A stretch of DNA of 64,000 bases. Source: Lachnospiraceae bacterium. GTDB lineage: Bacteria; Bacillota; Clostridia; Lachnospirales; Lachnospiraceae. Both the position numbers and the translations under genes were made by a program. The notes beneath the pieces were generated by a model that saw only the letters and a list, made by a program, of their open reading frames with translations, had not been told where the DNA came from and searched no databases. This document shows positions 51,203 to 60,998 of the stretch, piece by piece (the stretch's first letter is position 1; each line of letters starts with the position of its first letter). The DNA is taken from contig JAFSRP010000045.1 of NCBI GenBank assembly GCA_017446045.1, positions 27,808 through 91,807 on the forward strand, given 5' to 3'.

Positions 51203-52933
51203 ATGAAAATAGAAACAGGATATGTGGTCGGAGTCAACGGCAACCTTATCAATGTTGATTTCGATGGCTCCGTCCGCAAAAATGAAGTCGGTTACATCCT
51301 GGTTGACGATAAGCGCCTGAAGGGCGAGGTTATCCGTATCAACAAAGGGATCGTAAGTATGCAGATCTACGAGATGACAAACGGCATCAAGGTCGGCGAC
51401 CCGGTGGAATTCACCGGCGAGCTCATGAGCGTAGATCTGGGTCCGGGCCTGCTGACACAGGTATACGACGGCCTGCAGAATCCGCTGCCCCAGCTGGCAG
51501 ACGAGTGCGGCTTCTTCCTGGAGAGGGGCGTATATCTGGATGCTATTCCGAATCGTGACTGGGAATTCACACCGACCGTCAGCGTCGGGGACAAGGTCAA
51601 GGCGGGCAGCACCGTCGGCACCGTTCCGGAAGGATTGTTCACCCATCACATCATGGTTCCTTTCACGCTGAAGGGAACAGACTGGACCGTTAAGTCGATC
51701 AAGCCTCAGGGCTCCTATAATGTCCGGTCCACGGTCTGCACCATCGCCGACAGCAAGGGCGAGGAGAAGGAACTATCCATGGTCTTCACACAGCCGATCA
51801 AACAGGCTGTCAAATGCTATGCGGAAAAGCTCCGTCCCAGCGAGCCGCTGGTCACGAAGATCCGCTGTATCGATTCTTTCCTGCCAGTAGCCAAGGGCGG
51901 TACCTTCTGTACACCCGGCCCCTTCGGCGCAGGCAAGACAGTGCTTCAGCACATGCAGGCGAAAAACTCTGACGTCGATATCGTTATCGTCGCAGCCTGC
52001 GGAGAGCGTGCCGGTGAAGTCGTAGAAGTTCTGAAGGAGTTCCCGGAACTGATCGACCCCAAGACCGGGCGTTCGCTGATTGAAAGAACCATCATTATCT
52101 GCAACACATCCTCCATGCCGGTCGCTGCCCGTGAAGCTTCCTGCTACACGGCAGTTACGATCGCCGAGTATTACAGACAGATGGGACTGGATGTGCTGCT
52201 GCTTGCAGACTCCACGAGCCGCTGGGCTCAGGCAATGCGTGAGATGTCCGGACGTCTGGAAGAGATCCCCGGCGAGGAAGCATTCCCCGCTTACCTTGAA
52301 TCCACGATCGCTGCCTTCTATGAAAGAGCCGGCAAGGTCCGTCTCGACGACGGAACCATCGCCTCCATCACCATCGGCGGTACGGTCTCTCCTGCAGGCG
52401 GCAACTTCGAGGAACCTGTAACCCAGGCTACACTGAAGGTGGTCGGCGCATTCCACGGTCTGGCACGTGAACGTTCCGATGCCCGTAAATACCCGGCTAT
52501 CCACCCGGTGGAGTCATGGTCCAAATATAAGGGCGTTGTGGATATGGACCGTATCAACAGAGCCCGCGGCATACTCATCCGCAGCACGGAAGTCAACCAG
52601 ATGATGAAGGTCGTCGGTGAGGAAGGCACTTCCAGTGAGGACTATATCATCTATCAGAAGGGCGAGCTTCTTGATGCGGTCTATCTGCAGCAGAACTCGT
52701 TTGACCCGATCGATGCGGCATGTGTGCCCGAGAGGCAGCGCAGGGAGTTTGACAGACTCTATGATGCGATGATGCGGACCTACGATATTACGGACAAGAG
52801 AGAGATCAGAAGCTTCTTCAACCAGCTCAGACAGGAATTCCTTGACTGGCACGGAACCGAATTCGAATCGCCGGAGTTTGAGGCGCAGGAGAAAAAGATT
52901 TCTGACTTTTACATGTCAAGAGTCATTGACTAG
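51203..52933 (+). CDS. ntpA: V-type ATPase catalytic subunit A
   Basis: The nucleotide-hydrolysing subunit of the V1 head. The 576 residues include the Walker A loop [12 protein letters not shown] near residue 236, the catalytic Glu in [14 protein letters not shown], the subunit-A-specific non-homologous region (about residues 120-190), and the [19 protein letters not shown] motif with Walker B Asp near residue 335. AGGAG precedes the ATG by 8 bases. Subunit B follows after 14 bases. Confidence 0.95.
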   Translation: MKIETGYVVGVNGNLINVDFDGSVRKNEVGYILVDDKRLKGEVIRINKGIVSMQIYEMTNGIKVGDPVEFTGELMSVDLGPGLLTQVYDGLQNPLPQLADECGFFLERGVYLDAIPNRDWEFTPTVSVGDKVKAGSTVGTVPEGLFTHHIMVPFTLKGTDWTVKSIKPQGSYNVRSTVCTIADSKGEEKELSMVFTQPIKQAVKCYAEKLRPSEPLVTKIRCIDSFLPVAKGGTFCTPGPFGAGKTVLQHMQAKNSDVDIVIVAACGERAGEVVEVLKEFPELIDPKTGRSLIERTIIICNTSSMPVAAREASCYTAVTIAEYYRQMGLDVLLLADSTSRWAQAMREMSGRLEEIPGEEAFPAYLESTIAAFYERAGKVRLDDGTIASITIGGTVSPAGGNFEEPVTQATLKVVGAFHGLARERSDARKYPAIHPVESWSKYKGVVDMDRINRARGILIRSTEVNQMMKVVGEEGTSSEDYIIYQKGELLDAVYLQQNSFDPIDAACVPERQRREFDRLYDAMMRTYDITDKREIRSFFNQLRQEFLDWHGTEFESPEFEAQEKKISDFYMSRVID

Positions 52934-52947
52934 GAGGTCCGGACAAT

Positions 52948-54243
52948 ATGCAGAAAGTTTATACAAAAATAGAATCAATCGTCGGTAACGTCGTCACCGT
53001 TCGCGCTCCGGGCGTCAGAAACGGCGACCTTGCGCTGGTGGGCGACAGTTACGCGAACGTTATCAAGCTGGACAAGGATATCGTATCCCTGCAGGTATTT
53101 GCAGGTGCCCAGGGCGTCAGCACCACGGATCCGGTCCGCTTCCTCGGGAGGCCTATGATGGTCTCGTTTTCAGAGAACCTGCTCGGCCGTATTTTTGACG
53201 GCGCGGGCGTTCCGAGAGACAACGGACCGGCGCTTACCGAGAACATGACCCCCATCGGAGGTCCTTCTTTCAACCCGGCGAAGCGTATCCTTCCCAAAAA
53301 GATGATCCGTACCGGTATCCCGATGATCGATGTGTTCAATACGCTGGTAGAAAGCCAGAAGCTTCCTATTTTCTCGATCTCGGGCGAGCCCTATAACCAG
53401 CTTCTGTCCAGGATCGCGATGCAGGCTGAAGTCGATGTCATCATCCTTGGCGGCATGGGTCTGAAGTACGACGACTATATGGAATTCCGCGACACCCTGG
53501 AAAAGGGCGGCGCCATGAGCCATACCGTCATGTTCATCCATACCGCGGCTGACCCCATCGTTGAGTGTACGCTGGTGCCGGATATGTCCCTGGCAGTCGC
53601 AGAGCAGTTTGCCCTCTCCGGAAAGAGAGTGCTGGTGCTTCTGACGGATATGACGAACTTCGCCGACGCCCAGAAAGAAATGGCGATCACGATGGAGCAG
53701 GTCCCGTCCAACCGTGGTTATCCCGGAGACCTGTACAGCTGCCTTGCCTCCAGATACGAGAAGGCTGTGGACATCGAGGGCGCAGGATCCATCACGATCC
53801 TCGGCGTCACCACCATGCCGGGCGATGATGTTACCCATCCGGTTCCCGACAATACAGGATACATCACCGAAGGACAGTATTACTTAAAGGGCGGACACAT
53901 CGAGCCTTTCGGTTCTCTTTCCCGTCTTAAGCAGAATGTCAACGGCAAGACAAGGGACGATCACCGTGCCCTGATGGATGGTATGATCCGTCTGTATGCC
54001 CAGTACAAGGAGAGTCTTGAGAAAAAGTCCATGGGCTTCATGATGACCGAGTGGGACGACAAGCTCCTCAAGTACGGCGAATTGTTCGAGACGAAGATGA
54101 TGGACCTCAGTGTGAACATTCCTCCGGAGGACGCGCTGGATCTCGGATGGGACATTCTTGCGGAATGCTTCGAGCCGAATGAGACCGGTCTTAAGACAAG
54201 TCTGATCAAAGAAAGATGGCCGAATAAAGATGCTTTGAATTAA
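52948..54243 (+). CDS. ntpB: V-type ATPase subunit B
   Basis: The non-catalytic nucleotide-binding subunit of the V1 head, 431 residues. It starts [20 protein letters not shown] and lacks a Walker A loop ([15 protein letters not shown] in the equivalent place), as expected for B. Other features are the [21 protein letters not shown]-type region near residue 240 and [15 protein letters not shown] near residue 283. AGGAGG precedes the start. Confidence 0.95.
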   Translation: MQKVYTKIESIVGNVVTVRAPGVRNGDLALVGDSYANVIKLDKDIVSLQVFAGAQGVSTTDPVRFLGRPMMVSFSENLLGRIFDGAGVPRDNGPALTENMTPIGGPSFNPAKRILPKKMIRTGIPMIDVFNTLVESQKLPIFSISGEPYNQLLSRIAMQAEVDVIILGGMGLKYDDYMEFRDTLEKGGAMSHTVMFIHTAADPIVECTLVPDMSLAVAEQFALSGKRVLVLLTDMTNFADAQKEMAITMEQVPSNRGYPGDLYSCLASRYEKAVDIEGAGSITILGVTTMPGDDVTHPVPDNTGYITEGQYYLKGGHIEPFGSLSRLKQNVNGKTRDDHRALMDGMIRLYAQYKESLEKKSMGFMMTEWDDKLLKYGELFETKMMDLSVNIPPEDALDLGWDILAECFEPNETGLKTSLIKERWPNKDALN

Positions 54244-54257
54244 AAAGGAGCGTGTCC

Positions 54258-54866
54258 ATGGCTATCAAACTTACAAAAAATGAACTGAAGAAGCAGAAGG
54301 ACAACCTGAAGCAGTTCCAGCGCTATCTTCCGACCCTGCAGCTTAAAAAACAGCAGCTGCAGTCCGTGATCATGAAGGTACGCGATGAGCTCGCGAAAAA
54401 GGAAGCCGAGCGCATTCAGATGATTGGTGACTTGGACGACTGGGTAGCTGTATTTGCAGAAAACGAGATCTTCGACGAAGGATTCAAACTTGATAAACTT
54501 GTTCAGCCGGATAAGGTCATCATCAAAGAGGACAATATCGCGGGCGTCAAGGTTCCGGCTTTCGAAGAGCTGACGTTTAAGGACATCAATTACAATGTGG
54601 ATGACTATCCGTTATGGGTAGACACGGCAGTGTTCAAGCTTCGTGAGATCGCCAGACTGGACGCATTGGCCGCTACGCTCCGGAAGCAGGTAGAGCTTCT
54701 GGATGCGGAACTTCGGACGACCTCGCAGAGGGTCAACCTCTTCGAAAAGGTCAAGATACCTGAAGCAAAGGAGAATATCCGCGTGATCCAGGTATATGTC
54801 GGAGATCAGCAGACGGCGGCCGTCGTCAGAGGCAAGATCTCAAAGAAGAAATTAGTGGAGGTATAG
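54258..54866 (+). CDS. ntpD: V-type ATPase subunit D (central rotor)
   Basis: A 202-residue helical hairpin protein that forms the rotating central shaft. The N-terminal helix (LTKNELKKQKDNLKQFQRYLPTL) and C-terminal helix (RTTSQRVNLFEKVKIPEAKENIRVI) match the family. The ATG is 7 bases after GGAG; a GTG two codons earlier is less likely. The partner subunit F is not encoded in the operon. Confidence 0.92.
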   Translation: MAIKLTKNELKKQKDNLKQFQRYLPTLQLKKQQLQSVIMKVRDELAKKEAERIQMIGDLDDWVAVFAENEIFDEGFKLDKLVQPDKVIIKEDNIAGVKVPAFEELTFKDINYNVDDYPLWVDTAVFKLREIARLDALAATLRKQVELLDAELRTTSQRVNLFEKVKIPEAKENIRVIQVYVGDQQTAAVVRGKISKKKLVEV

Positions 54867-54868
54867 AG

Positions 54869-56689
54869 ATGATCGAGAAAATGAAAATGGTTCACGTCAT
54901 CACCTCTGCCTCTGCCAGGGAAGAGATGCTGAAGGGCCTGCAGGACATCGGTGTCATGCACATCGCTGAAAAGCAGAATGCGGACCGTGCCGTGATCGAG
55001 CGGTATCAGTCTGTTGCGGATGTGACGGCGGCTCTCAAGTCTCATGCCGACCCTAAGAAAACCAAGAAACAAGAGTCTCTGACGGAAGAAGGATTTGTCA
55101 GGGAATATGCAACAGTGCGTGAAGCGATCGACAAAAAGGCTGCTTACGAGCAGGAGATCGTTTCATCCAAGATCGAGATCGGCAGAGTATCGCCGTGGGG
55201 AGATTTCCAGCCGTCAGATGTTGAGTACCTGAGAAAACAGGGGTTCGATTTCCACTTCTACACTTTCTCCGAAAAGGATTACCAGGAAGCGGCATCCTCT
55301 GAAGATATCAAAGTGATCAAACTCGGAACGATCGAGAAATCGATTGCGGCAGCAGTTCTCGGAACTCTTCCGCCGACGATCCAGGCTACGGAATTCGTCC
55401 TTCCTGAAAAAAGCCTCTCGGAACTCCGTCAGGAGATCGCCGATGCACAGGAAGGGATGAAGAAGTGCGACGACACACTCACTGCAGAGTCGGGGTACTA
55501 TGCGGCATTCCATGAGCAGCAGATGAAAGCACTCAACGAACTCAAGTACTCTGAGGCGAATGCTTCTCTGCAGGGTGACAGTGACTTCGCATGGATCTCG
55601 GGATATATCCCGGAGGTGGATCTGGACAAGTTTAAGGCTATGGCAGCCGAGAAAAACTGTGCCTGGGATATAGAGGACGTCGACGAGGAAGATACCCAGA
55701 TCCCGACCAAACTTCGTTATACCAAGGTATCCAAGCTGATCAAACCGATCTATGATATCCTGGATATCCATCCGGGATACAGGGAGCAGGATATTTCACT
55801 GTGGTTTTTCCTGTTCTTTATCCTGTTCTTTGCCATGATCATCGGTGACGGCGGCTACGGCCTCCTGATCCTGGCAGCGACGATCGCGATCCATGTGAAG
55901 CAGAAGAAGCTTACGGACCCAACGTTCCTTCTCTATATCCTCTCGATCGGAACGATCGTCTGGGGTGCGGTCACAGGTACATGGTTCGGTATGGAAAGCG
56001 CGATGAAGGTTCCGTTCCTGAGAGCGCTCGTTATTCCGAGCATTGCGACCTATCCGGACAGTTTCGGCGTCACAAGCACGCAGACACAGTTTGCCATCAT
56101 GAAGTTCTCGCTGTCCGTCGGTATTGTCCAGCTCGTGCTCGGCAAGGTACTTGCCATCAAGAAGAAATTAGCGGAGAAGGATCTCTCGCTGATCGCCGAG
56201 ATCGGATGGATGATCGCGGTCATATGCATGTACATGCTTTCGCTCAATCTGGTGATCGGTGAGGACATCAATCTCAAGCCGGTATTCATCGGGATCGGCA
56301 TCGCGTTTGTGACGGTCGTGCTCTTTGGCGGAATGACGCCGGGCGCAACTTTCGGACAGTCTGTGAAGGCGGGACTTGCAGGTTCGTTTACTACATTCCT
56401 TGATACGATCAGCTGTTTCAGTAACGTCATGAGCTATATCCGACTGTTCGCCGTAGGCATGGCAGGCGTCGCGATCTCACAGAGCTTCAATGATATCGGA
56501 GCCGGTATGCCAGGGATCCTGGTCGTGGTCGGTGCAGTGATCATCATCCTCGGACATGCACTCAATATAGCAATGTGCTTCCTGTCGGTGGTCGTTCACG
56601 GCGTAAGACTGAACGTGCTGGAGTTCTCAGGACAGGCCGGCATCGAGTGGGCGGGCGTTTCATACGATCCGTTTAAAGAAGTCAAATAG
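54869..56689 (+). CDS. ntpI: V-type ATPase subunit I (a-subunit, ion channel)
   Basis: A 606-residue protein with a cytoplasmic N-terminal half (coiled-coil stator region, about 1-300) and seven to eight membrane helices from DISLWFFLFFILFFAMIIG onward. The essential channel arginine is in SYIRLFAVGMAG near residue 524, next to the rotor ring. GGAGG lies before the ATG, 2 bases after subunit D, so the two genes are translationally linked. The final helices end in the conserved VVHGVRLNVLEFSGQ element. Confidence 0.94.
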   Translation: MIEKMKMVHVITSASAREEMLKGLQDIGVMHIAEKQNADRAVIERYQSVADVTAALKSHADPKKTKKQESLTEEGFVREYATVREAIDKKAAYEQEIVSSKIEIGRVSPWGDFQPSDVEYLRKQGFDFHFYTFSEKDYQEAASSEDIKVIKLGTIEKSIAAAVLGTLPPTIQATEFVLPEKSLSELRQEIADAQEGMKKCDDTLTAESGYYAAFHEQQMKALNELKYSEANASLQGDSDFAWISGYIPEVDLDKFKAMAAEKNCAWDIEDVDEEDTQIPTKLRYTKVSKLIKPIYDILDIHPGYREQDISLWFFLFFILFFAMIIGDGGYGLLILAATIAIHVKQKKLTDPTFLLYILSIGTIVWGAVTGTWFGMESAMKVPFLRALVIPSIATYPDSFGVTSTQTQFAIMKFSLSVGIVQLVLGKVLAIKKKLAEKDLSLIAEIGWMIAVICMYMLSLNLVIGEDINLKPVFIGIGIAFVTVVLFGGMTPGATFGQSVKAGLAGSFTTFLDTISCFSNVMSYIRLFAVGMAGVAISQSFNDIGAGMPGILVVVGAVIIILGHALNIAMCFLSVVVHGVRLNVLEFSGQAGIEWAGVSYDPFKEVK

Positions 56690-56723
56690 TTTTAGTCAAT
56701 CAATCAAATAAAGGAGAATTATT

Positions 56724-57152
56724 ATGGATCTTGGATTTGTTGGAATGGCAGCTGCCCTTGGTTTATCTGCTTCAGGTTCTGCATTTGGTGCCGGAACCGC
56801 CGGTATGGCTACTGTTGGAGCATGGAAAAAATGTTATGCAGCAGGAAAACCCGCTCCGTTCATCATGATCGCGTTCACGGGTGCTCCTCTGACACAGATC
56901 ATTTACGGCTTCCTTCTGATGAACTTCATCAATAACGCAGCCTGTGATCCTGGCCTGAAGCTTGGTGTCGGAATCTTCGGAGGTCTTGCGATCGGTCTTT
57001 CCGCTCTCAACCAGGGTAAGTGTTCCGCAGGAGCTTCCGATGCGCTCGGCGCAACAGGAAAAGGTATTGCGAACTACTTCATTGTCATCGGTATAGCAGA
57101 GACGGTCGCACTGTTCACTCTGGTATTCTGTCTGCTGGCACTGAATAGCTGA
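56724..57152 (+). CDS. ntpK: V-type ATPase subunit K (rotor ring), candidate Na+ type
   Basis: A 142-residue proteolipid made of two fused helical hairpins (four membrane helices). The last helix carries the ion-binding carboxylate, Glu126 in GIAETVALF. Polar residues Thr57-Gln58 in APLTQIIYG and Gln97 in ALNQGKC lie where the Na+-binding Thr, Gln and Gln of Enterococcus hirae NtpK are found, while the first hairpin has no carboxylate. This pattern suggests one Na+ site per subunit; it is inferred by eye. GGAG precedes the ATG. Confidence 0.92.
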   Translation: MDLGFVGMAAALGLSASGSAFGAGTAGMATVGAWKKCYAAGKPAPFIMIAFTGAPLTQIIYGFLLMNFINNAACDPGLKLGVGIFGGLAIGLSALNQGKCSAGASDALGATGKGIANYFIVIGIAETVALFTLVFCLLALNS

Positions 57153-57159
57153 TCCAATT

Positions 57160-58098
57160 ATGAGAAAAACTGCATTAGTGATCATGGCTGCCGGTATCGG
57201 CTCCCGTTACGGAGCCGGTATCAAGCAGCTGGCCAAGGTCGGCCCGGGCGGCGAGATCATCATTGATTACAGCGTCCATGATGCGCTCGCGGCCGGCTTT
57301 GATAAGATCATTTTCATTATCCGCAAGGATATCGAAGAAGAGTTCAGGGATGTCATCGGCAACCGGATCGAAAAGGTTGCCGATGTCTCCTATGTGTTCC
57401 AGGATCTTCGTGATGTTCCGGCAGGTTTCCGTGTTCCGGAAGGACGCACGAAGCCATGGGGCACCGCACATGCGGTCTGGTCGGTCCGGGATGTGGTCGA
57501 CTGTCCCTTTATGGTGATCAATGCGGATGATTTTTACGGGGCTGATTCTTTCCGGACCATGCATGATTATCTTGTCGACCGGATGAGTCCGGCAGGGGAC
57601 GTCTATGATTTCTGCATGGCAGGTTTCAGGCTGGGCAACACTCTAAGTGAAAAGGGCACGGTCGCCCGCGGGATCTGCAGGACGGATGAAGCCGGCAATA
57701 TGCTTTCTGTCACGGAGACCTATCATATCAGCCGGCATGAGGACGGCGTGATCCGCGGCGATGACGGAAACGGGCGCGTGCTGGATCTTCCGGAGGAGAC
57801 GCCGGTTTCCATGAATATGTGGGGACTGCAGCCGGTCATCTTTGATGTCCTTACGGAGAGCTTCCGTTCTTTTATGACGAAGCTCGAGACCATGGCTCCG
57901 GAGGATCGTCTGAAGGCAGAGTTTCAGCTTCCGTCCGTGATAGACAGCCTGATCCATACGGGGCGGGCTTCGGTCAGGGTGCTGCCGGTACATGAAAAGT
58001 GGTATGGCGTAACATACCATGAGGACCGGCAGAGTATCATGAAGGCGATCGCCGACATGGTCAGCAGAAATATTTACAAGGAGAAACTCTTTGGCTGA
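57160..58098 (+). CDS. Nucleotidyltransferase (sugar-phosphate NTP transferase-like)
   Basis: A 312-residue GT-A-fold NTP transferase. The N-terminal MAAGIGSRYGAGIKQL is the glycine-rich nucleotide-binding signature with its Arg and Lys, and VINADDFYG near residue 126 holds the metal-binding Asp. Related proteins activate sugar phosphates or choline phosphate by joining them to NMP; this longer, unclassified clostridial form has no assigned substrate. Its start lies 7 bases after ntpK without a strong ribosome binding site, so it may be carried on the V-ATPase transcript. It overlaps the next gene by 8 bases. Confidence 0.82.
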   Translation: MRKTALVIMAAGIGSRYGAGIKQLAKVGPGGEIIIDYSVHDALAAGFDKIIFIIRKDIEEEFRDVIGNRIEKVADVSYVFQDLRDVPAGFRVPEGRTKPWGTAHAVWSVRDVVDCPFMVINADDFYGADSFRTMHDYLVDRMSPAGDVYDFCMAGFRLGNTLSEKGTVARGICRTDEAGNMLSVTETYHISRHEDGVIRGDDGNGRVLDLPEETPVSMNMWGLQPVIFDVLTESFRSFMTKLETMAPEDRLKAEFQLPSVIDSLIHTGRASVRVLPVHEKWYGVTYHEDRQSIMKAIADMVSRNIYKEKLFG

Positions 58099-59332
58099 TT
58101 CGAGAGAGAGCCGGGAAGAACAGAAACAACGGCTCAAAAGCAATGTGATCGATACGGAAGAGGAACTGGGGAAAGGCGCCGAAAAACGCTTTTCCCCATT
58201 CCTGCTTCTTCTCTTTGTGCTGATCGCTGGGGTGATCGGCTACGGCGCATATTACTATCTGAATAACAGTCTGTCCGAAGAGTATACGGTCCGGTGGGCG
58301 CGGCAGCCCCAGGAGATCCAGGACTCGGTCGAGACCTTTAAGGGCTACGAGAGTTTTGCCGACGGGATCATCAAATACACCAAGGATGGTGCCGAGTACA
58401 TCGACAAGGACGGACAGGCTATCTGGGAGCGCAGTTACCAGCTTAACGCCCCCATCATTTCCCTGAGCGAAACACACGCGGTGATCGCCGATCAGGGCGG
58501 CACCAGCATCTATATATTCAGCAAGGATATGCTGACCGGCACCAGTGAAACGATCCTTCCGATCTCCCTGGTGCGGGTCTCGGACAACGGAGTCGTCTAC
58601 GCCGTCCTGAATGACAGTGAGGCAGAGTATATCACAGCGTTCCGGGAGAATGGTTCCGCTATCGATCTTTCTGTCAAATCCATCGTGACGGGTGACGGAT
58701 ATCCTTTTGACATCGCGGTGTCACCGGATGGGAGCGAACTTCTGACATCATACGCCAGTATCGATAACGGCCAGATCGTGAACAATGTCGTTTTTCGTAA
58801 TTTCAGTGCTGTCGGGCAGAACGAGGATGCGCGGAGGATCGTGGGCGGATTCAGTGATGAGTTTGCAGGACATCTGGCAGGCCGGGTGCATTTTTCCGGC
58901 AACGACGCCAGCCAGGCCTTCTATGACGGCGGGGTGGTCTTCTTCTCCACTAAAGTACTGAACTCACCGGAAGTCACGGAACACGTAAAATTCGAGCAGA
59001 AGATCGATGCGATCGACTGCAGCAAAGACATCGTGGCGGTCATGCTCGAAGAGGACGGGACTGATGGGATCTACAGCAGGCTGATGATCTACAACAGCCG
59101 GGGCGTGCTGCAGGGAGAAGTGCCGCTGGATTATCGCTATACGGACATGTGCATCACGGGACGGTCCGTCGCTGTCTCCGATTCTGTCAATATCCGTGTT
59201 TATAACAAGCGCGGCACCCTGCGGGCAGACCTGCAGTACAATGAAGGAGAGCTCAGCGGGATGATCGGTACCCGGAAAAACGGAGAACTGTTCACCATCA
59301 CCGGCAACGATCTGTTCCGGATACGGTATTGA
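58091..59332 (+). CDS. DUF5711 family membrane-anchored protein
   Basis: A 413-residue protein starting at TTG behind AAGGAG. A charged cytoplasmic N-terminus (1-35) is followed by one membrane helix (FLLLLFVLIAGVIGYGAYYYL, about 37-57) and a large extracytoplasmic domain of repeated beta strands (ADGIIKYTKDGAEYIDKDG, HAVIADQGGTSIYIF, SVKSIVTGDGYPFDIAVSPDG), which looks like a beta-propeller. This is the DUF5711 architecture common in Lachnospiraceae; its function is unknown. It overlaps the nucleotidyltransferase, so the two are co-expressed. Confidence 0.82.
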   Translation: MADSRESREEQKQRLKSNVIDTEEELGKGAEKRFSPFLLLLFVLIAGVIGYGAYYYLNNSLSEEYTVRWARQPQEIQDSVETFKGYESFADGIIKYTKDGAEYIDKDGQAIWERSYQLNAPIISLSETHAVIADQGGTSIYIFSKDMLTGTSETILPISLVRVSDNGVVYAVLNDSEAEYITAFRENGSAIDLSVKSIVTGDGYPFDIAVSPDGSELLTSYASIDNGQIVNNVVFRNFSAVGQNEDARRIVGGFSDEFAGHLAGRVHFSGNDASQAFYDGGVVFFSTKVLNSPEVTEHVKFEQKIDAIDCSKDIVAVMLEEDGTDGIYSRLMIYNSRGVLQGEVPLDYRYTDMCITGRSVAVSDSVNIRVYNKRGTLRADLQYNEGELSGMIGTRKNGELFTITGNDLFRIRY

Positions 59333-59369
59333 AGATAAAACACCATACGATCATTTATGTATAGTATAA

Positions 59370-59412
59370 AACACCTCTGCAGCCGGTTCTGTCCGGCAAC
59401 AGAGGTGTTATT
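59370..59412. terminator. Bidirectional terminator between DUF5711 gene and histidine kinase
   Basis: Perfect 10-bp outer stem (AACACCTCTG at 59370-59379, CAGAGGTGTT at 59400-59409) with an inner GCCGG/CCGGC stem (59382-59386, 59393-59397). T-rich ends on both strands fit the convergent genes. Confidence 0.85.
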
Positions 59413-59453
59413 AATTGTGGGGCATGTGTACGGTATGCGGCGGTCTTCCCTGC

Positions 59454-60854
59454 TCATTCTGCCGCGGGGAGCGTGAAGGTGAATTCAGCCCCGGCGCCTT
59501 CCGTGGATACCACGTCGATGGTCTCACCGTGTGCCTGGATGATCGCACGGACGATACTCAGTCCAAGGCCTGTACCGGTTTTATCACGGCCGCGGGAAAG
59601 GTCGGTCTTGTAAAACCGATCCCAGATCTTTTTGATAGACTGGCGGGGAATACCGATGCCGGTATCCTTGACGGAAATGAAGACCTTGCGCTGGCGGATC
59701 CCGGTGGTAATGTAGATGATGCCATCCTGATTGGAGAATTTGATGGCGTTGTCGATCAGATTGTAGAGGACCTGCTGGATCTTGGCATGATCCGCGTAAA
59801 CCATCTCCGATTCGTCCTCAAAGGTGAGCTCGAAATGAATGTTCTTTTTGCGGCAGCTGTTTTCATTGGAAGCGCAGACATCACGGATGGTGTGATTGAT
59901 GTCGAATTTCGTCCGCTTCAACTGCTTGCTGACTTCCATGGAGCCCAGGGAGATCATGCCTTCAGTCAGTTTCCGCAGCCGCTCAGTTTCTGAAATGACA
60001 CGCCGGATATATTTTTCATGAAGCTCCGCGGGTATCGTTCCGTCCAGGATCGCCTCCAGATACCCCTTGATGGAAGTCAGGGGCGAGCGGAAATCATGGG
60101 AAACATTGGCAATGAAATCGCGCTGGTATTTTTCCATGTCCTCCAGTTCGGAAGACATGTAGTTCAGGGTATCGCCAAGGTAACTCACCTCGTCGTGGCG
60201 GTTGATCGTACGGATCTTATAGTCGAGATGTCCCGCGGCATATTCCCGTGCGCCCGTCGTGATCTCCCGGAGGGGAATATACACATAAAAGGTAAAGACC
60301 AGGAGAATGATGAGAGACAGGAGGAAAATGATCACGGCAGTGATATAAACAATGTTTAAAATTTCGTTTGTAGATGAAACAACAAGACGCATCGGATAAT
60401 GCATCAGGATATAACCGATAGGAGCGTAGTTATAATTGATCGGTGCTTCTACAGACAGCATATCTTCGGAAAAGATATCGTAGTAGTTTCCGATGCGGAA
60501 ATGAGAAGCGTCCGAAGCCGGATCAAATCCGGTGATCTGCCGGTCATTCATCCGTCCGTGGTCTGAATCCAGCACGATCTTGCCGCTGCGGTCCGTGACC
60601 CATATCCGCGCGTTGATGAAATTGGCCACCATGCTGATATCGCGGGATGCGGCAGCATTGATATCGGTGAAAAAGTAATCGTTGTCTTCATAGGTAGCTG
60701 CCATGAGGATCGCCTCATCGTAGAGCTTGTCGGCATTCTGGCGTACCAGGTAATCGTAGGTCATCTTCTGGGAGAAGATGGCTACGGTAATAAAACCGAT
60801 CAGTCCGAAGAGGATGTATCCGAGGATGAATTTGGAATAGATAGAGCGCAGCAT
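59454..60854 (-). CDS. Sensor histidine kinase with extracytoplasmic sensor, orphan in this window
   Basis: A 466-residue HisKA kinase. A first membrane helix (about 10-30) and second helix (about 168-190) enclose a roughly 135-residue sensor region of the dCache/PAS-like type (RIWVTDRSGKIVLDSDHG). HAMP (about 191-245), the phospho-acceptor His in NVSHDFRSPLT near residue 256, and ATP-binding boxes (NLIDNAIKFS, DTGIGIPRQS, GTGLGLSIV) follow. No response regulator is adjacent. It is divergent from the HtrA-like gene across a 144-base gap, so the two may be linked in control, or the regulator may lie elsewhere. Confidence 0.93.
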   Translation of the reverse strand: MLRSIYSKFILGYILFGLIGFITVAIFSQKMTYDYLVRQNADKLYDEAILMAATYEDNDYFFTDINAAASRDISMVANFINARIWVTDRSGKIVLDSDHGRMNDRQITGFDPASDASHFRIGNYYDIFSEDMLSVEAPINYNYAPIGYILMHYPMRLVVSSTNEILNIVYITAVIIFLLSLIILLVFTFYVYIPLREITTGAREYAAGHLDYKIRTINRHDEVSYLGDTLNYMSSELEDMEKYQRDFIANVSHDFRSPLTSIKGYLEAILDGTIPAELHEKYIRRVISETERLRKLTEGMISLGSMEVSKQLKRTKFDINHTIRDVCASNENSCRKKNIHFELTFEDESEMVYADHAKIQQVLYNLIDNAIKFSNQDGIIYITTGIRQRKVFISVKDTGIGIPRQSIKKIWDRFYKTDLSRGRDKTGTGLGLSIVRAIIQAHGETIDVVSTEGAGAEFTFTLPAAE

Positions 60855-60886
60855 ACTTTACGAATTTATCAGCATTTGGACATAGT

Positions 60887-60915
60887 TTGTTTACACTTGG
60901 AGCATACAATATAAA
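60887..60915 (+). promoter_or_regulatory. Promoter of the HtrA-like gene
   Basis: TTGTTT (60887-60892) and TATAAA (60910-60915) are spaced by 17 bases in the divergent gap, about 85 bases before the start codon. Confidence 0.55.
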
Positions 60916-60998
60916 GATATCGTCAGTTAAAAGTATACATCATTCCAGCGATTCACAACAGAGGTTTTTACGGCTTGTCAGCTATGAAGTGAACGGCT

